Program-made: the position numbers and the translations under genes
Part shown: positions 15,082-23,425 of the stretch, in pieces
Layout: each line of letters begins with the position of its first letter
Numbering within the stretch: the first letter of the stretch is position 1
The notes under the pieces: generated by a model
The model's database searches: none
What the model was told of the DNA's origin: nothing
What the model saw: the letters and a program-made list of their open reading frames with translations, nothing else
NCBI GenBank assembly: GCA_047517485.1
Contig: JAKZSU010000178.1
Span: 1-32,680 of the forward strand
Length of the DNA stretch: 32,680 bases
Source of the DNA: JAKZSU01 sp047517485
GTDB lineage: Bacteria; Pseudomonadota; Alphaproteobacteria; UBA7887
Direction of reading: 5' to 3'

Positions 15082-16902
15082 ATGGCGACTCAAGACGCAC
15101 CAACCGCGCGGGCCGCGGCGTGGTTGGCAGGTTTCGCTGACGCGCTCGAACGCGGCGACAGCGCCGGCGCCGTGGCGCTGTTCGCGGACGACTGCTATTG
15201 GCGCGACTTCCTGTCCTTCACCTGGAACATCAAAACCCTCGAAGGTAAGGACGAGATTGCCACCATGCTCGAGGTGGTGCTCCCTGACGCAAGGCCCGGC
15301 GCCTGGGCAATCGAGGGTGATGCGACCGAGACCGACGATGCGATCGAGGCGTGGTTCACCTTCGAGACCGCGACCTCGCGCGGGCGCGGTCATCTGCGGC
15401 TGCAAGACGATCGGTGCTGGACCCTGCTCACCACGATGTGCGAGCTCAAGGGGTTTGAGGAACGCAAGGGCGAGAGCCGGCCAAACGGTGTCGTTCACGG
15501 CGCCCGCAAGGGCGATCGGAACTGGCTCGAGCTGAAGACCGAGGCGGAAGCCGAACTCGGCACCACCCGCCAGCCCTATTGTTTGATCATCGGCGGCGGC
15601 CAGGGCGGCATCGCGCTCGGCGCCCGACTGGGCCGGCTGGGGGTACCGACGCTTATCGTCGAGAAGAACGCGCGGCCCGGCGATTCGTGGCGCAACCGCT
15701 ATCGCTCCTTGGTGCTGCACGATCCGGTTTGGTACGACCACTTGCCGTATCTCCCGTTCCCCGACGATTGGCCGGTGTTCTGCCCGAAGGACAAGTTCGG
15801 CGACTGGCTGGAGATGTACGCCAAGGTGATGGAGCTCAATTTCTGGGGCTCGACCGAATGCGCCAGCGCCAGCTACGACGAGACGGTAAAAGAATGGGCG
15901 GTGACGGTGGTCCGGGAGGGCGCCGAGATCGTCCTGCGTCCCAAGCAATTGGTCTTTGCCACCGGCGCGTACGGTTATCCGCGGTCGATCGACATTCCCG
16001 GCGCCGAAACATTCACCGGCACCACGCTGCATACCAGTGCCTATAGCAACGGGGAGGATTTCCGCGGCAAGAAATGCATCGTCATCGGCTCGGCGAGCTC
16101 GGGGCACGATATCGCCAAGGACCTTTGGGAGTACGACGCCGACGTGACCATGGTGCAGCGCTCGCCGACCATCGTCGTCCGCTCCGAGACCCTGATGGAG
16201 CTGGGCTTCGCCGCGCTCTATTCGGAACAGGCGGTGCGGGCCGGGGTCACCACCGAGCGCGCGGATCTGTTGTTCGCGTCGATGCCGTATCGGCTGATCC
16301 CGCTGTCGCAAGTGCCGCTGTGCGAGGCGATCGCCAAGGTCGACGCGGCGTTCTACGAGCGCCTCGCGGCGGCCGGCTTTTTGTTGGATTTCGGCGAGGA
16401 CGGCACCGGGCTGATGGCCAAGGCGCTGCGCACCGCGTCGGGGTATTACATCGATGTCGGCGCGTCCGACCTGATCGCCGACGGCGAGATCAAGCTCAAG
16501 GCGGGCGTCGCCATCACCGGGATCGGCGAACGTTCGATGCGGTTCGCCGACGGCAGCGAGCTCGCCGCCGATGTCATCGTCCACGCCACCGGATACGGCT
16601 CGATGGACGGGATGGTCGAGCATCTGATTTCGCCCGAGGTCGCCGACAAGGTCGGCCGGTTCTGGGGCTACGGCTCCGGGGTCACCGGCGACCCCGGCCC
16701 GTGGGAGGGCGAGCTACGCAATATGTGGAAGCCGACCAACCAGGAGGCACTGTGGTTCCACGGCGGCAATCTGGCGCTGTCGCGGCATTACTCGCTGTAC
16801 GTTTCGCTGCAGATCAAGGCGCGCATGGAAGGCATGCCGACGCCGGTCTATGGACGGGCCGCCGCCGCGCCAAGATCCGAGGAGCGCGGTGTTCGGCCTT
16901 AA
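15082..16902 (+). CDS. SnoaL-like domain fused to an FMO-type flavin monooxygenase
   Basis: 606 residues. Residues 1-140 look like an NTF2/SnoaL domain (ALERGDSAGAVALFADDCYWRDFLSFTW). A flavoprotein monooxygenase follows: FAD site IIGGGQGGIALGARL at about 169-183, then GDSWRNRYRSLVLHDP, an FMO-type ATGAYG motif, and the NADP site VIGSASSGHDIAKDL. HATGY near the C-terminus is the conserved ATG[YF] motif. Such enzymes hydroxylate aromatic rings or heteroatoms, or insert oxygen next to a ketone. Placed just before pcaHG it may convert the imported compound toward protocatechuate, which is inference. The stop-to-start gap with the MocA gene is 3 bp and 60 bp precede pcaH. Confidence 0.88.
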   Translation: MATQDAPTARAAAWLAGFADALERGDSAGAVALFADDCYWRDFLSFTWNIKTLEGKDEIATMLEVVLPDARPGAWAIEGDATETDDAIEAWFTFETATSRGRGHLRLQDDRCWTLLTTMCELKGFEERKGESRPNGVVHGARKGDRNWLELKTEAEAELGTTRQPYCLIIGGGQGGIALGARLGRLGVPTLIVEKNARPGDSWRNRYRSLVLHDPVWYDHLPYLPFPDDWPVFCPKDKFGDWLEMYAKVMELNFWGSTECASASYDETVKEWAVTVVREGAEIVLRPKQLVFATGAYGYPRSIDIPGAETFTGTTLHTSAYSNGEDFRGKKCIVIGSASSGHDIAKDLWEYDADVTMVQRSPTIVVRSETLMELGFAALYSEQAVRAGVTTERADLLFASMPYRLIPLSQVPLCEAIAKVDAAFYERLAAAGFLLDFGEDGTGLMAKALRTASGYYIDVGASDLIADGEIKLKAGVAITGIGERSMRFADGSELAADVIVHATGYGSMDGMVEHLISPEVADKVGRFWGYGSGVTGDPGPWEGELRNMWKPTNQEALWFHGGNLALSRHYSLYVSLQIKARMEGMPTPVYGRAAAAPRSEERGVRP

Positions 16903-16962
16903 CAAGCTGTGCGGCGTTCCGCGAGTGCGCTATACCGACGAGTGTCGGGTCCACACACGGGC

Positions 16963-17670
16963 ATGAGATCGATGACGACCAGCGCGCGGGATTGGCGGTC
17001 ACATCCGCCGCTGATATTTCCCGATTATAAATCGACAGCATTGCGCGGCCCCACCAAGCCGCTGATCCCTTTGCCGGAAACCCTATCCGAACGAACCGGG
17101 CCGGTGTTCGGCCACGAGAGCCTGGCCGATCACGACAATGATTTGACGATGAATGGCCGCGTCGATGGCGAGCCGATCGGCGAGCGGATACTCGTCACCG
17201 GGCGCGTCTTGGGCGATGATGGCCGGCCGATCCCTAACACCCTGCTCGAGATCTGGCAGACCAATGCCGGCGGCCGGTACATTCATACCAAGGATGATCA
17301 CGACGCGCCGTTTGACCTCAATTTCCACGGCGCCGGGCGCTGCGTGACCGACGCCGCCGGGGTCTATCGGTTCACCTCGATAAAACCGGGCGCCTATCCG
17401 TGGGCCAATACGGCCAACGCCTGGCGCCCCGCGCACATCCATTTTTCGCTGTTCGGCCCCAGCTTGGCGACCCGTCTGGTCACTCAGATGTATTTTCCCA
17501 ACGATCCGCTGTTAGCGGTGGATGCGATTTTCAATGCGATCGCCGATCCGGCGGCGCGCGACCGCCTGGTCGCCAAGTTTTCCTTTGATGTGACCGAGGC
17601 CGGTTTCGCGCTTGGGTATGTGTTCGACATCGTCTTGCGCGGGCGCGCCGCTACGCCGATGGAGGATTGA
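16963..17670 (+). CDS. pcaH: Protocatechuate 3,4-dioxygenase beta subunit
   Basis: 236 residues of an intradiol dioxygenase. The N-terminus has HPPLIFPDYKSTALRGPT and LPETLSERTGPVFG, typical of PcaH. The four Fe(III) ligands are present with the spacing of the Pseudomonas enzyme: Tyr106 (GGRYIH), Tyr145 (KPGAYPW), His158 and His160 (RPAHIHFS). Together with the alpha subunit encoded 3 bp downstream it opens protocatechuate between the hydroxyls to give 3-carboxy-cis,cis-muconate. The ATG at 16963 is preferred; 16972 is possible, and a frame from 16909 adds an unrelated tail. A GGAGG at the end of this gene serves as ribosome binding site for pcaG. A small CCGAC-GAGT-GTCGG hairpin lies ahead at 16935-16948. 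Confidence 0.95.
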   Translation: MRSMTTSARDWRSHPPLIFPDYKSTALRGPTKPLIPLPETLSERTGPVFGHESLADHDNDLTMNGRVDGEPIGERILVTGRVLGDDGRPIPNTLLEIWQTNAGGRYIHTKDDHDAPFDLNFHGAGRCVTDAAGVYRFTSIKPGAYPWANTANAWRPAHIHFSLFGPSLATRLVTQMYFPNDPLLAVDAIFNAIADPAARDRLVAKFSFDVTEAGFALGYVFDIVLRGRAATPMED

Positions 17671-17673
17671 GCG

Positions 17674-18264
17674 ATGCGCCGCGGACAAACCCCGTCGCAG
17701 ACCGTCGGCCCGTTCTTCGCCTATGCGATGACGCCCGAGCAATATGGCTATGCCTATTCCGGTATCGTCGGCTCTGTCCTTACCGACGCTGATTCCGAGG
17801 GCGAACGCATTTCTTTAGTCGGACAAGTGTTTGATGGCGAAGGCACGGCGATCGAGGATGCGGTGATCGAAATCTGGCAGGCCGACGCCCGGGGCCGCTA
17901 TGCCCACCCGGCGGATGAGCGCGCCGCCAATACCGCGTTCGCCGGGTTCGGGCGGATGGGAACCGGAACCGAACCTGATTCGCGATTTCTGTTCGAGACC
18001 GTCAAGCCCGGCGCGCCCGGCGACGGCCAGGCGCCGCACATCAGCGTCATCGTATTCGCGCGCGGGCTGTTGTCGCACCTCTACACCCGGGTCTATTTTT
18101 TCGACGAGGGGGCGGCGAACGCCATCGACCCGGCACTCCAATCGGTGCCCAAGGCTCGTCGCAAGACTCTGATCGCCGCGCGCGAAGAGACTTCGTCAGG
18201 AATCGTCTATCGCTTCGACATCCACCTGCAGGGCGAGGACGAAACCGTGTTTTTCGGCGTCTGA
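17674..18264 (+). CDS. pcaG: Protocatechuate 3,4-dioxygenase alpha subunit
   Basis: 196 residues. It opens with QTPSQTVGPFFAYAMTPEQYG, the PcaG signature, and has the intradiol fold segments AVIEIWQADARGRYAHP, APHISVIVFARGLLSHLYTRVYF and IVYRFDIHLQGEDETVFF. As expected for the alpha subunit, the metal-binding pair of histidines of PcaH is not conserved (APHISV instead of PAHIHF), so the iron sits in the beta subunit at their interface. It starts 3 bp after pcaH and ends 2 bp before pcaB, so all three form one translational unit. Confidence 0.94.
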   Translation: MRRGQTPSQTVGPFFAYAMTPEQYGYAYSGIVGSVLTDADSEGERISLVGQVFDGEGTAIEDAVIEIWQADARGRYAHPADERAANTAFAGFGRMGTGTEPDSRFLFETVKPGAPGDGQAPHISVIVFARGLLSHLYTRVYFFDEGAANAIDPALQSVPKARRKTLIAAREETSSGIVYRFDIHLQGEDETVFFGV

Positions 18265-18266
18265 TT

Positions 18267-19583
18267 ATGAGCATAAGCCCCTTCGATTCAACGATTTATG
18301 GCGGATTATTCGCTGATCCCGAGATCCTTGATCTGTTCAGCGACGCGGCGGAGATTGCCGCCATGCTGCGCATGGAGGCGGCACTCGCGGTGGCCGAAGG
18401 CGAGGCGGGGGTGATCCCCAACAACGCCGCGCGCCGCGTCGCCGAGACCGCCGGCGCTTTGGTGATCGATCCCGCCTCGCTTGCCGCCGGCACCGCGTCG
18501 GCCGGGGCGCCGGTTCCGGCCTTGGTCGTGGCCTTGCGCGACGCGGTGGGCGCCGACGCGGCGCATTACGTCCATTGGGGCGCGACCAGCCAGGACGTCA
18601 TCGACACCGGGCTGGTGCTACGATTGCGCGACGTGCTCGAAATTTTCGCGGCGCGACTCACCGCACTCTCCGCCCAACTCGCCAGTTTGGCGCGCGACCA
18701 TCGCGCGACGCTGATGGTGGGGCGTACCCGCTCGCAACAGGCGACACCGACGACCTTCGGCCTGAAGGTGGCGGGATGGCGCCAGCCCTTGCGGCGTCAC
18801 GCGGTGCGGCTCGACGAGCTGCGCCCGCGCCTCGTGGTGCTCTCGCTCGGCGGCGCGGCGGGAACCTTGGCCGCGCTAGGAGATAAAGCTCTCGCGATCG
18901 AGGCCGCCATGGCGCGCGAACTCGGGCTCGGCGTGCCGACACTGCCGTGGCACAGCCAGCGCGATTCGATCGCCGAACTCGCGGGCTGGCTTTCGCTGGT
19001 TACCGGCAGTCTCGGCAAGATCGGCGTGGATCTGATTTTACTCGCCCAGTCCGAGGTGCGCGAAATCTCGCCCGGCAGCGGCGGCGGCTCGTCGACCATG
19101 CCGCAAAAAGCCAACCCGGTCGGTGCCGAGGCGCTGGTCTCGCTCGCCCGCTTCAACGCCGGCCTGGTATCGAGCCTGCACCACGCGCTCGGCCCGGCGC
19201 ACGAGCGCGACGGCGCGGCGTGGCAAACCGAATGGCTGGCGCTGCCGCAAATGGTCGTCGCCACCGGCGCCGCGCTGCGGCGCGCCGGCGCCGTGCTCGA
19301 CGATCTAGTGATCGACAGCGTCCGCATGCGGGCCAATCTCGATGCCGCGAACGGGCTGGTTCTCGCCGAAGCCGCCGCCTTCGCGCTGGCCGCGCACATG
19401 TCGCGCGCCGAAGCCCAGGCGCTGGTCAAGGACGCGTGCCGCGCGGTTACCGCAACTGGCCGCCATCTCATCGACGAATTGGCGGAAAATACCGACGCGC
19501 CGGTTGATTGGGATGGTTTGCGCGATCCCGCGACGTACCTCGGCGCGGCCGACGCCCTGCTCACCCGCGCCCTGGAAGACTAA
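18267..19583 (+). CDS. pcaB: 3-carboxy-cis,cis-muconate cycloisomerase
   Basis: 438 residues of the fumarase/aspartase superfamily. The superfamily signature GSSTMPQKANPV lies at about residues 273-284, and the other conserved blocks appear as HWGATSQDVIDTGL and GRTRSQQATPTTFG. PcaB closes 3-carboxymuconate to gamma-carboxymuconolactone, the step after PcaHG. The start 2 bp after pcaG and the N-terminus STIYGGLFADPEILDLFSD fit the family. No pcaC, pcaD or pcaIJ follows directly on this strand; the only lactone decarboxylase candidate is the opposite-strand gene that ends 7 bp downstream. Confidence 0.94.
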   Translation: MSISPFDSTIYGGLFADPEILDLFSDAAEIAAMLRMEAALAVAEGEAGVIPNNAARRVAETAGALVIDPASLAAGTASAGAPVPALVVALRDAVGADAAHYVHWGATSQDVIDTGLVLRLRDVLEIFAARLTALSAQLASLARDHRATLMVGRTRSQQATPTTFGLKVAGWRQPLRRHAVRLDELRPRLVVLSLGGAAGTLAALGDKALAIEAAMARELGLGVPTLPWHSQRDSIAELAGWLSLVTGSLGKIGVDLILLAQSEVREISPGSGGGSSTMPQKANPVGAEALVSLARFNAGLVSSLHHALGPAHERDGAAWQTEWLALPQMVVATGAALRRAGAVLDDLVIDSVRMRANLDAANGLVLAEAAAFALAAHMSRAEAQALVKDACRAVTATGRHLIDELAENTDAPVDWDGLRDPATYLGAADALLTRALED

Positions 19584-19590
19584 TCGCGGT

Positions 19591-20145
19591 TTACTTCTTG
19601 AGGGGCGGTGCCTCGCCGTCGGGGAGCGCGATCTCGAAGACGTTCAGGGTCATCGACACCAGGGTGTAATAGCCGAGCACGCCGACCAGTTCGCTGACCC
19701 CGGCCTCGCCGAGGGTCGTGCGCGCGGCCTCGAACTTGGCGTCGGATACCTCGTGGGTCTCGAGCAGTTGCATGGCGAACTCATAGACCGGGACCTCGTC
19801 GTCATTGACAAAATCCGGTCGCCGGCGCGCTTCCAGCGCGTCGATAATCTCGATCGCGAGCCCGGCGGCAAGCGCGAGCTTTTTGTGCGCGTACCATTCG
19901 AACTGCGCGGTCCAAGTGCGCGCGACACAGAGGATCGCGAGCTCCTTGAGTCGTGCCGGGATCGAGGTCTCGAAGCGCAAGTACGCGCCGAGTTTCTGCG
20001 CCCGGTCGGCGAACTCCGGGCTGGCGATCCAGCCGCCGAACGGCCCGTGCGCGCTGGCGCCGCGCGGCCCCGAGCGAATGTCGTCAAGCACCGCGCGCTG
20101 GGCGTCGGTCAGGTCCGCGTCGGCGGGGGTATTCAGGCGTGCCAT
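19591..20145 (-). CDS. Carboxymuconolactone decarboxylase-family protein
   Basis: 184 residues with one CMD/AhpD-like helical domain (ARLKELAILCVARTWTAQFEW followed by YAHKKLALAAGL, residues 64-96). It lacks the CxxC of peroxidase-type AhpD. It is longer than the usual PcaC (about 130 residues) and carries an N-terminal extension of about 40 residues. It could decarboxylate the product of PcaB, giving the pathway's next step, or be one of the many CMD proteins of other function. The start at 20145 follows GGAGAGA; an ATG at 20178 adds residues without support. It is convergent with pcaB and so is not in that operon. Confidence 0.82.
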   Translation of the reverse strand: MARLNTPADADLTDAQRAVLDDIRSGPRGASAHGPFGGWIASPEFADRAQKLGAYLRFETSIPARLKELAILCVARTWTAQFEWYAHKKLALAAGLAIEIIDALEARRRPDFVNDDEVPVYEFAMQLLETHEVSDAKFEAARTTLGEAGVSELVGVLGYYTLVSMTLNVFEIALPDGEAPPLKK

Positions 20146-20243
20146 CGAGTCTCTCCGTGCAAGGAATGTCGGCGGCATCTTGACCCAGGATGCGTCGCAT
20201 GCCCATAGGGAGACTGACCCGCACCACCCTAAAAGGACCGCCC

Positions 20244-21011
20244 ATGTCGCTCTCCCTGTTCAACCTCGACGGCAAACGCGCGCTGGTGACCGGATCGAGC
20301 CGCGGCATCGGCTTGGCGATCGCCGGCGGCTTGGCGTCGGCCGGCGCCTCGGTGGTGCTCAATGGGCGCGATGCCGAGTCCGTGGCGGCGGCGGCACCGC
20401 CGCTGCGCGATCAAGGGTTCCAGATTGATGAATGCCCCTTTGATGTCACCGATGGGGCGGCGGTGCGCGCCGCCATCAATGAGATCGAGGAGTCCGTGGG
20501 CGCCATCGATATCCTGGTCAACAATGCCGGCATGCAGCATCGCGCGCCCTTGGAGGATTTCGCCGAGGCGGATTGGCACCACTTGATGCGCACCAATCTC
20601 GACAGCGTCTTCCTGGTGGGCCAGGCGGTAGCGCGCCACATGATCCCCCGTAAGCGCGGCAAAATAATCAATATCTGCTCGGTGCAATCCGAACTCGGCC
20701 GCCCGGCGATCGCGCCGTACGCAGCATCGAAAGGCGGGGTGAAGATGCTCACCAAGGGCATGTGCATCGATTGGGGCGGCCACAACATCCAGGTCAACGG
20801 GCTCGGCCCGGGCTATTTCGACACCGAGATGAACCGCGCGCTGGTCGAGGACGAGGCGTTCTCCGCCTGGCTCACCAAGCGCACCCCAGCGGCGCGCTGG
20901 GGCCGGGTGGAAGAGTTGATCGGCGCCGCGATCTTCCTCGCCTCGCCGGCGTCGGATTTCGTCAACGGCCACATCCTCTATTTCGACGGCGGCGTGACCA
21001 GCGCGTTGTAG
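20244..21011 (+). CDS. Short-chain dehydrogenase, gluconate 5-dehydrogenase-like
   Basis: 255 residues: SLFNLDGKRALVTGSSRGIG at the N-terminus, LNGRD after beta-2 (Arg suggests NADP), VNNAGMQHRAPLEDF, catalytic Ser in NICSVQSELG and YAASKGG. The segments AGMQHRAP and GPGYFDTEMN resemble gluconate 5-dehydrogenases (IdnO-like), which interconvert gluconate and 5-ketogluconate, but SDR substrate calls from sequence are weak. The ATG at 20244 has AAAAGGA upstream; the frame from 20190 is not needed. It is followed 17 bp later by the acyl-CoA ligase and probably shares its transcript. Confidence 0.88.
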   Translation: MSLSLFNLDGKRALVTGSSRGIGLAIAGGLASAGASVVLNGRDAESVAAAAPPLRDQGFQIDECPFDVTDGAAVRAAINEIEESVGAIDILVNNAGMQHRAPLEDFAEADWHHLMRTNLDSVFLVGQAVARHMIPRKRGKIINICSVQSELGRPAIAPYAASKGGVKMLTKGMCIDWGGHNIQVNGLGPGYFDTEMNRALVEDEAFSAWLTKRTPAARWGRVEELIGAAIFLASPASDFVNGHILYFDGGVTSAL

Positions 21012-21028
21012 GGCGATAAGCTGACCTT

Positions 21029-22537
21029 ATGAACTTGACCCTTTGGCTCCACCGCGCGGCGGCCGCGCGACCCGCCGCGCCGGCCTTGATGACCGGCACC
21101 CGGATCGATGCAAATTATGAGGAATTCGCCCGCCGCGCCGGCGCCATCGCCCGTGCGCTGCGCGAAACGTTCGACATTCGCCCCGGCGACCGGGTCGGTC
21201 TGTTCATGACCAATCGCACCGAGTATCTCGAGGCGATGTACGGCGTCTGGTGGGCTGGTGCGGCCGCGGTGCCGATCAACGCCAAGCTGCATCCCAAGGA
21301 AGCGGCCTGGATCATCGCCGACAGCGCATGCAAGCTGGTGCTGGTCAGCGACGATGTCGGCGCGGCGCTCGATATCGCGTGCGAAATCCTGTCGGTCGAC
21401 GAGGCGTCGTACGCGACGCTGCGGGGTGGCGCGGCGCTCGCGCTTCCCGTCGCCCGCGACACCGCCGACCTGGCCTGGCTGTTCTACACATCCGGCACCA
21501 CCGGCCGCCCCAAGGGCGCGATGGAATCGTGGGGAAATCTCCGGACCATGGCGCTGTGCTATTTCGCCGATGTCGACGACATTGCCGCGGCCGACGCGAT
21601 GCTCTACGCCGCGCCGATCTCGCACGGTGCCGGCATGTACGTCCTGCCGCATATTCTCGCCGGCGCGCGCCACGTGGTGCCCGAATCGGGCGGCTTCGAC
21701 CCGGGCGAAATTCTTACCCTTGCCGCCGAGCTTCGCGATGTGTCGATGTTCGCCGCGCCGACCATGGTGCGCCGCCTGGTCGATCACGCCAAGGCGCGCG
21801 GGCTGGGCGGTGATGGCCTCAAGACCATCGTCTACGGCGGCGGTCCGATGTACCGCGCCGACATCGAGGACGCGCTCGCCACCCTCGGCCCGCGCTTCGT
21901 CCAGATCTACGGCCAGGCGGAAGCGCCGATGGCGATCACCGCGCTGGCGCGCGCCTGGCACGGCGACCGCGATCATCCGCGCTACCACGCCCGCCTTACC
22001 TCGGTCGGCACCGCGCAAAGCGCCACCGAGGTGCGGGTGACCAAGGACGGCGCCGCGCTCGGCGCGAACGAAATCGGCGAGATCGAGGTACGCGGGCCGT
22101 GCGTCATGCTCGGCTATTGGAACAATCCGGACGCCACCGCGGACGCGATCAGCGACGGCTGGCTGACCACCGGCGATGTCGGCGCGCTCGACGAAGACGG
22201 TTTTCTTACTCTCCACGACCGCTCGAAGGACATGATCATCTCCGGCGGCACCAACATCTACTCGCGCGAAGTCGAGGACGCGCTGCTCAGCCACGCCGAT
22301 GTCGCCGAAGTCGCGGTGATCGGCCGCCCCCACCCCGACTGGGGCGAAGAGGTCGTCGCCTGCATCGTCCTGCACACGGGCCGCCCGCTCGACGAAGCCG
22401 CGCTAGATGCCCACTGCCTCGACCGGATAGCGCGCTTCAAACGCCCGAAGGCGTATGTCGCGGTGGCGGCGCTGCCGAAAAACAATTACGGCAAGGTGGT
22501 GAAGAAGGAACTGCGCGAGAGGTTGGCGACTACTTAG
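21029..22537 (+). CDS. Class I adenylate-forming acyl-CoA synthetase
   Basis: 502 residues of the ANL superfamily. The P-loop FYTSGTTGRPKGAM, the adenine-binding YGQAEAP, the hinge region GDVGALDEDGFLTLHDRSKD, then MIISGGTNIYSREVED, and the catalytic lysine motif KNNYGKVVKKEL are all visible. It activates a carboxylic acid as acyl-AMP and transfers it to CoA; length and motifs fit medium-chain or aryl acids as well as malonyl-like substrates. Downstream of an SDR and near the pca genes it might handle an aromatic acid or its side chain, which is inference. The end overlaps the convergent TfoX-like gene by 8 nt. Confidence 0.9.
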   Translation: MNLTLWLHRAAAARPAAPALMTGTRIDANYEEFARRAGAIARALRETFDIRPGDRVGLFMTNRTEYLEAMYGVWWAGAAAVPINAKLHPKEAAWIIADSACKLVLVSDDVGAALDIACEILSVDEASYATLRGGAALALPVARDTADLAWLFYTSGTTGRPKGAMESWGNLRTMALCYFADVDDIAAADAMLYAAPISHGAGMYVLPHILAGARHVVPESGGFDPGEILTLAAELRDVSMFAAPTMVRRLVDHAKARGLGGDGLKTIVYGGGPMYRADIEDALATLGPRFVQIYGQAEAPMAITALARAWHGDRDHPRYHARLTSVGTAQSATEVRVTKDGAALGANEIGEIEVRGPCVMLGYWNNPDATADAISDGWLTTGDVGALDEDGFLTLHDRSKDMIISGGTNIYSREVEDALLSHADVAEVAVIGRPHPDWGEEVVACIVLHTGRPLDEAALDAHCLDRIARFKRPKAYVAVAALPKNNYGKVVKKELRERLATT

Positions 22538-22856
22538 CCTCCAACGCCCCCACGAATTCCTCGGCGCGCGCCACCCATTCCGCCAGCGCGTTGGCTTTCG
22601 CGGCGTCTTCCGAAACCCAGATAAACCCGCCGATTTTGCGTGGGCCGAAGATCATCGGCTCGGCGCCCGGCCGGGCGAGCGCCGCCGCTTCTTGCTCCTT
22701 GCCGACGCGCATCATGAAGCGGCCTTTTTCGGCGCCGCATAGCATGTTGCCGTTGAGGAAGAAGCATGGACCGCCGAACATTTTTCTTTCAGTGATCTCG
22801 GGCCGGCCCGCGAGCACCGCGCGCAACGCCTTGGCGAGATGTTCGTCGAACGCCAT
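22530..22856 (-). CDS. TfoX N-terminal-domain protein
   Basis: 108 residues matching the stand-alone TfoX-N domain: a helical start, ITERKMFGGPCFFLNGNMLCG, then beta-strands (RFMMRVG) and a Trp-containing C-terminal helix (ALAEWVARAEEFVGAL). In competence-forming gammaproteobacteria the two-domain TfoX/Sxy activates competence genes. The single-domain form is widespread and of unknown function, so no competence role is implied. It lies 10 bp after the YtoQ gene, probably in one transcript, and overlaps the acyl-CoA ligase end by 8 nt. Confidence 0.85.
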   Translation of the reverse strand: MAFDEHLAKALRAVLAGRPEITERKMFGGPCFFLNGNMLCGAEKGRFMMRVGKEQEAAALARPGAEPMIFGPRKIGGFIWVSEDAAKANALAEWVARAEEFVGALEAK

Positions 22857-22866
22857 CGTCAGCGTC

Positions 22867-23355
22867 CTATTCGGCGGCGAGCGAGCTCCGCCGGCCGGGG
22901 AGTTCGCCGCGGATGACGTAGGCGAGGGCTTGCACCACCTGCTCGGGGGTCTGGCAGGTCGCCAGCGCGGCGGCGTCGATTTCCTTGAGTGCGTGGTTGA
23001 CCGCGGGATCGTGCAGGGTGATCAGCGCTTTGCCGAGGGCGGCCGCGGTGCCGGCGTCGAACGCAGCGTTCCACTGTTTGAGTTTGTCGCCGAAGCGCAC
23101 CACCACCACGTCGGCCTCACTGATCAAAGTGCGGGTGCGGATGGCGTTCATCGACGCGCCCTTGCGGTCGTGCCAGAACGCATCCGGTTCGGCGCCGAGG
23201 ATGGTGACGCCGCAATCGTCGCTGTCCTCGTGGACGCAGATCGGCGCGTCGAGGCGCACCGGCAGGCCGGCATCAGTGATGCCGGTGGCGATCCGTTCGC
23301 GCCAATCGCTGTGGATTTCGCCCGACAGGTAAACGTTCCAAACGCGCTCGGTCAT
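22867..23355 (-). CDS. YtoQ-family protein
   Basis: 162 residues with WNVYLSGEIHSDWRERI at the N-terminus and WHDRKGASMNAIRTRTLI and DVVVVRFGDKLKQWNAAFDAG in the middle, which is the YtoQ family pattern. The fold resembles nucleoside 2-deoxyribosyltransferase-like proteins (YLSGEIH near the start, a FGDKLKQWN..FDAG loop), but no activity is established. The start at 23355 is favoured by GGAG upstream and by the family N-terminus; the ATG at 23370 would add five residues. Followed closely by the TfoX-like gene. Confidence 0.85.
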   Translation of the reverse strand: MTERVWNVYLSGEIHSDWRERIATGITDAGLPVRLDAPICVHEDSDDCGVTILGAEPDAFWHDRKGASMNAIRTRTLISEADVVVVRFGDKLKQWNAAFDAGTAAALGKALITLHDPAVNHALKEIDAAALATCQTPEQVVQALAYVIRGELPGRRSSLAAE

Positions 23356-23425
23356 CTCTTGGTTCTCCAACTCTCGCCGCTCAAGGCGCGCACCCTACGC
23401 GCGACGTGCCGTTATTGAAAGATTC

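Noticed and set aside
14377..16623. 748-codon open frame on the minus strand opposite the MocA and monooxygenase genes
   Set aside because: It is antisense to two genes with clear family motifs, is rich in His, Arg and Gly as expected for a high-GC shadow frame, and shows no recognisable domain.
20978..22375. 465-codon minus-strand frame opposite the acyl-CoA ligase
   Set aside because: Fully antisense to a gene with complete ANL motifs; composition is that of a shadow frame.
22530..22856. Natural competence regulator
   Set aside because: Only the short TfoX N-terminal domain is present and no competence genes are nearby.
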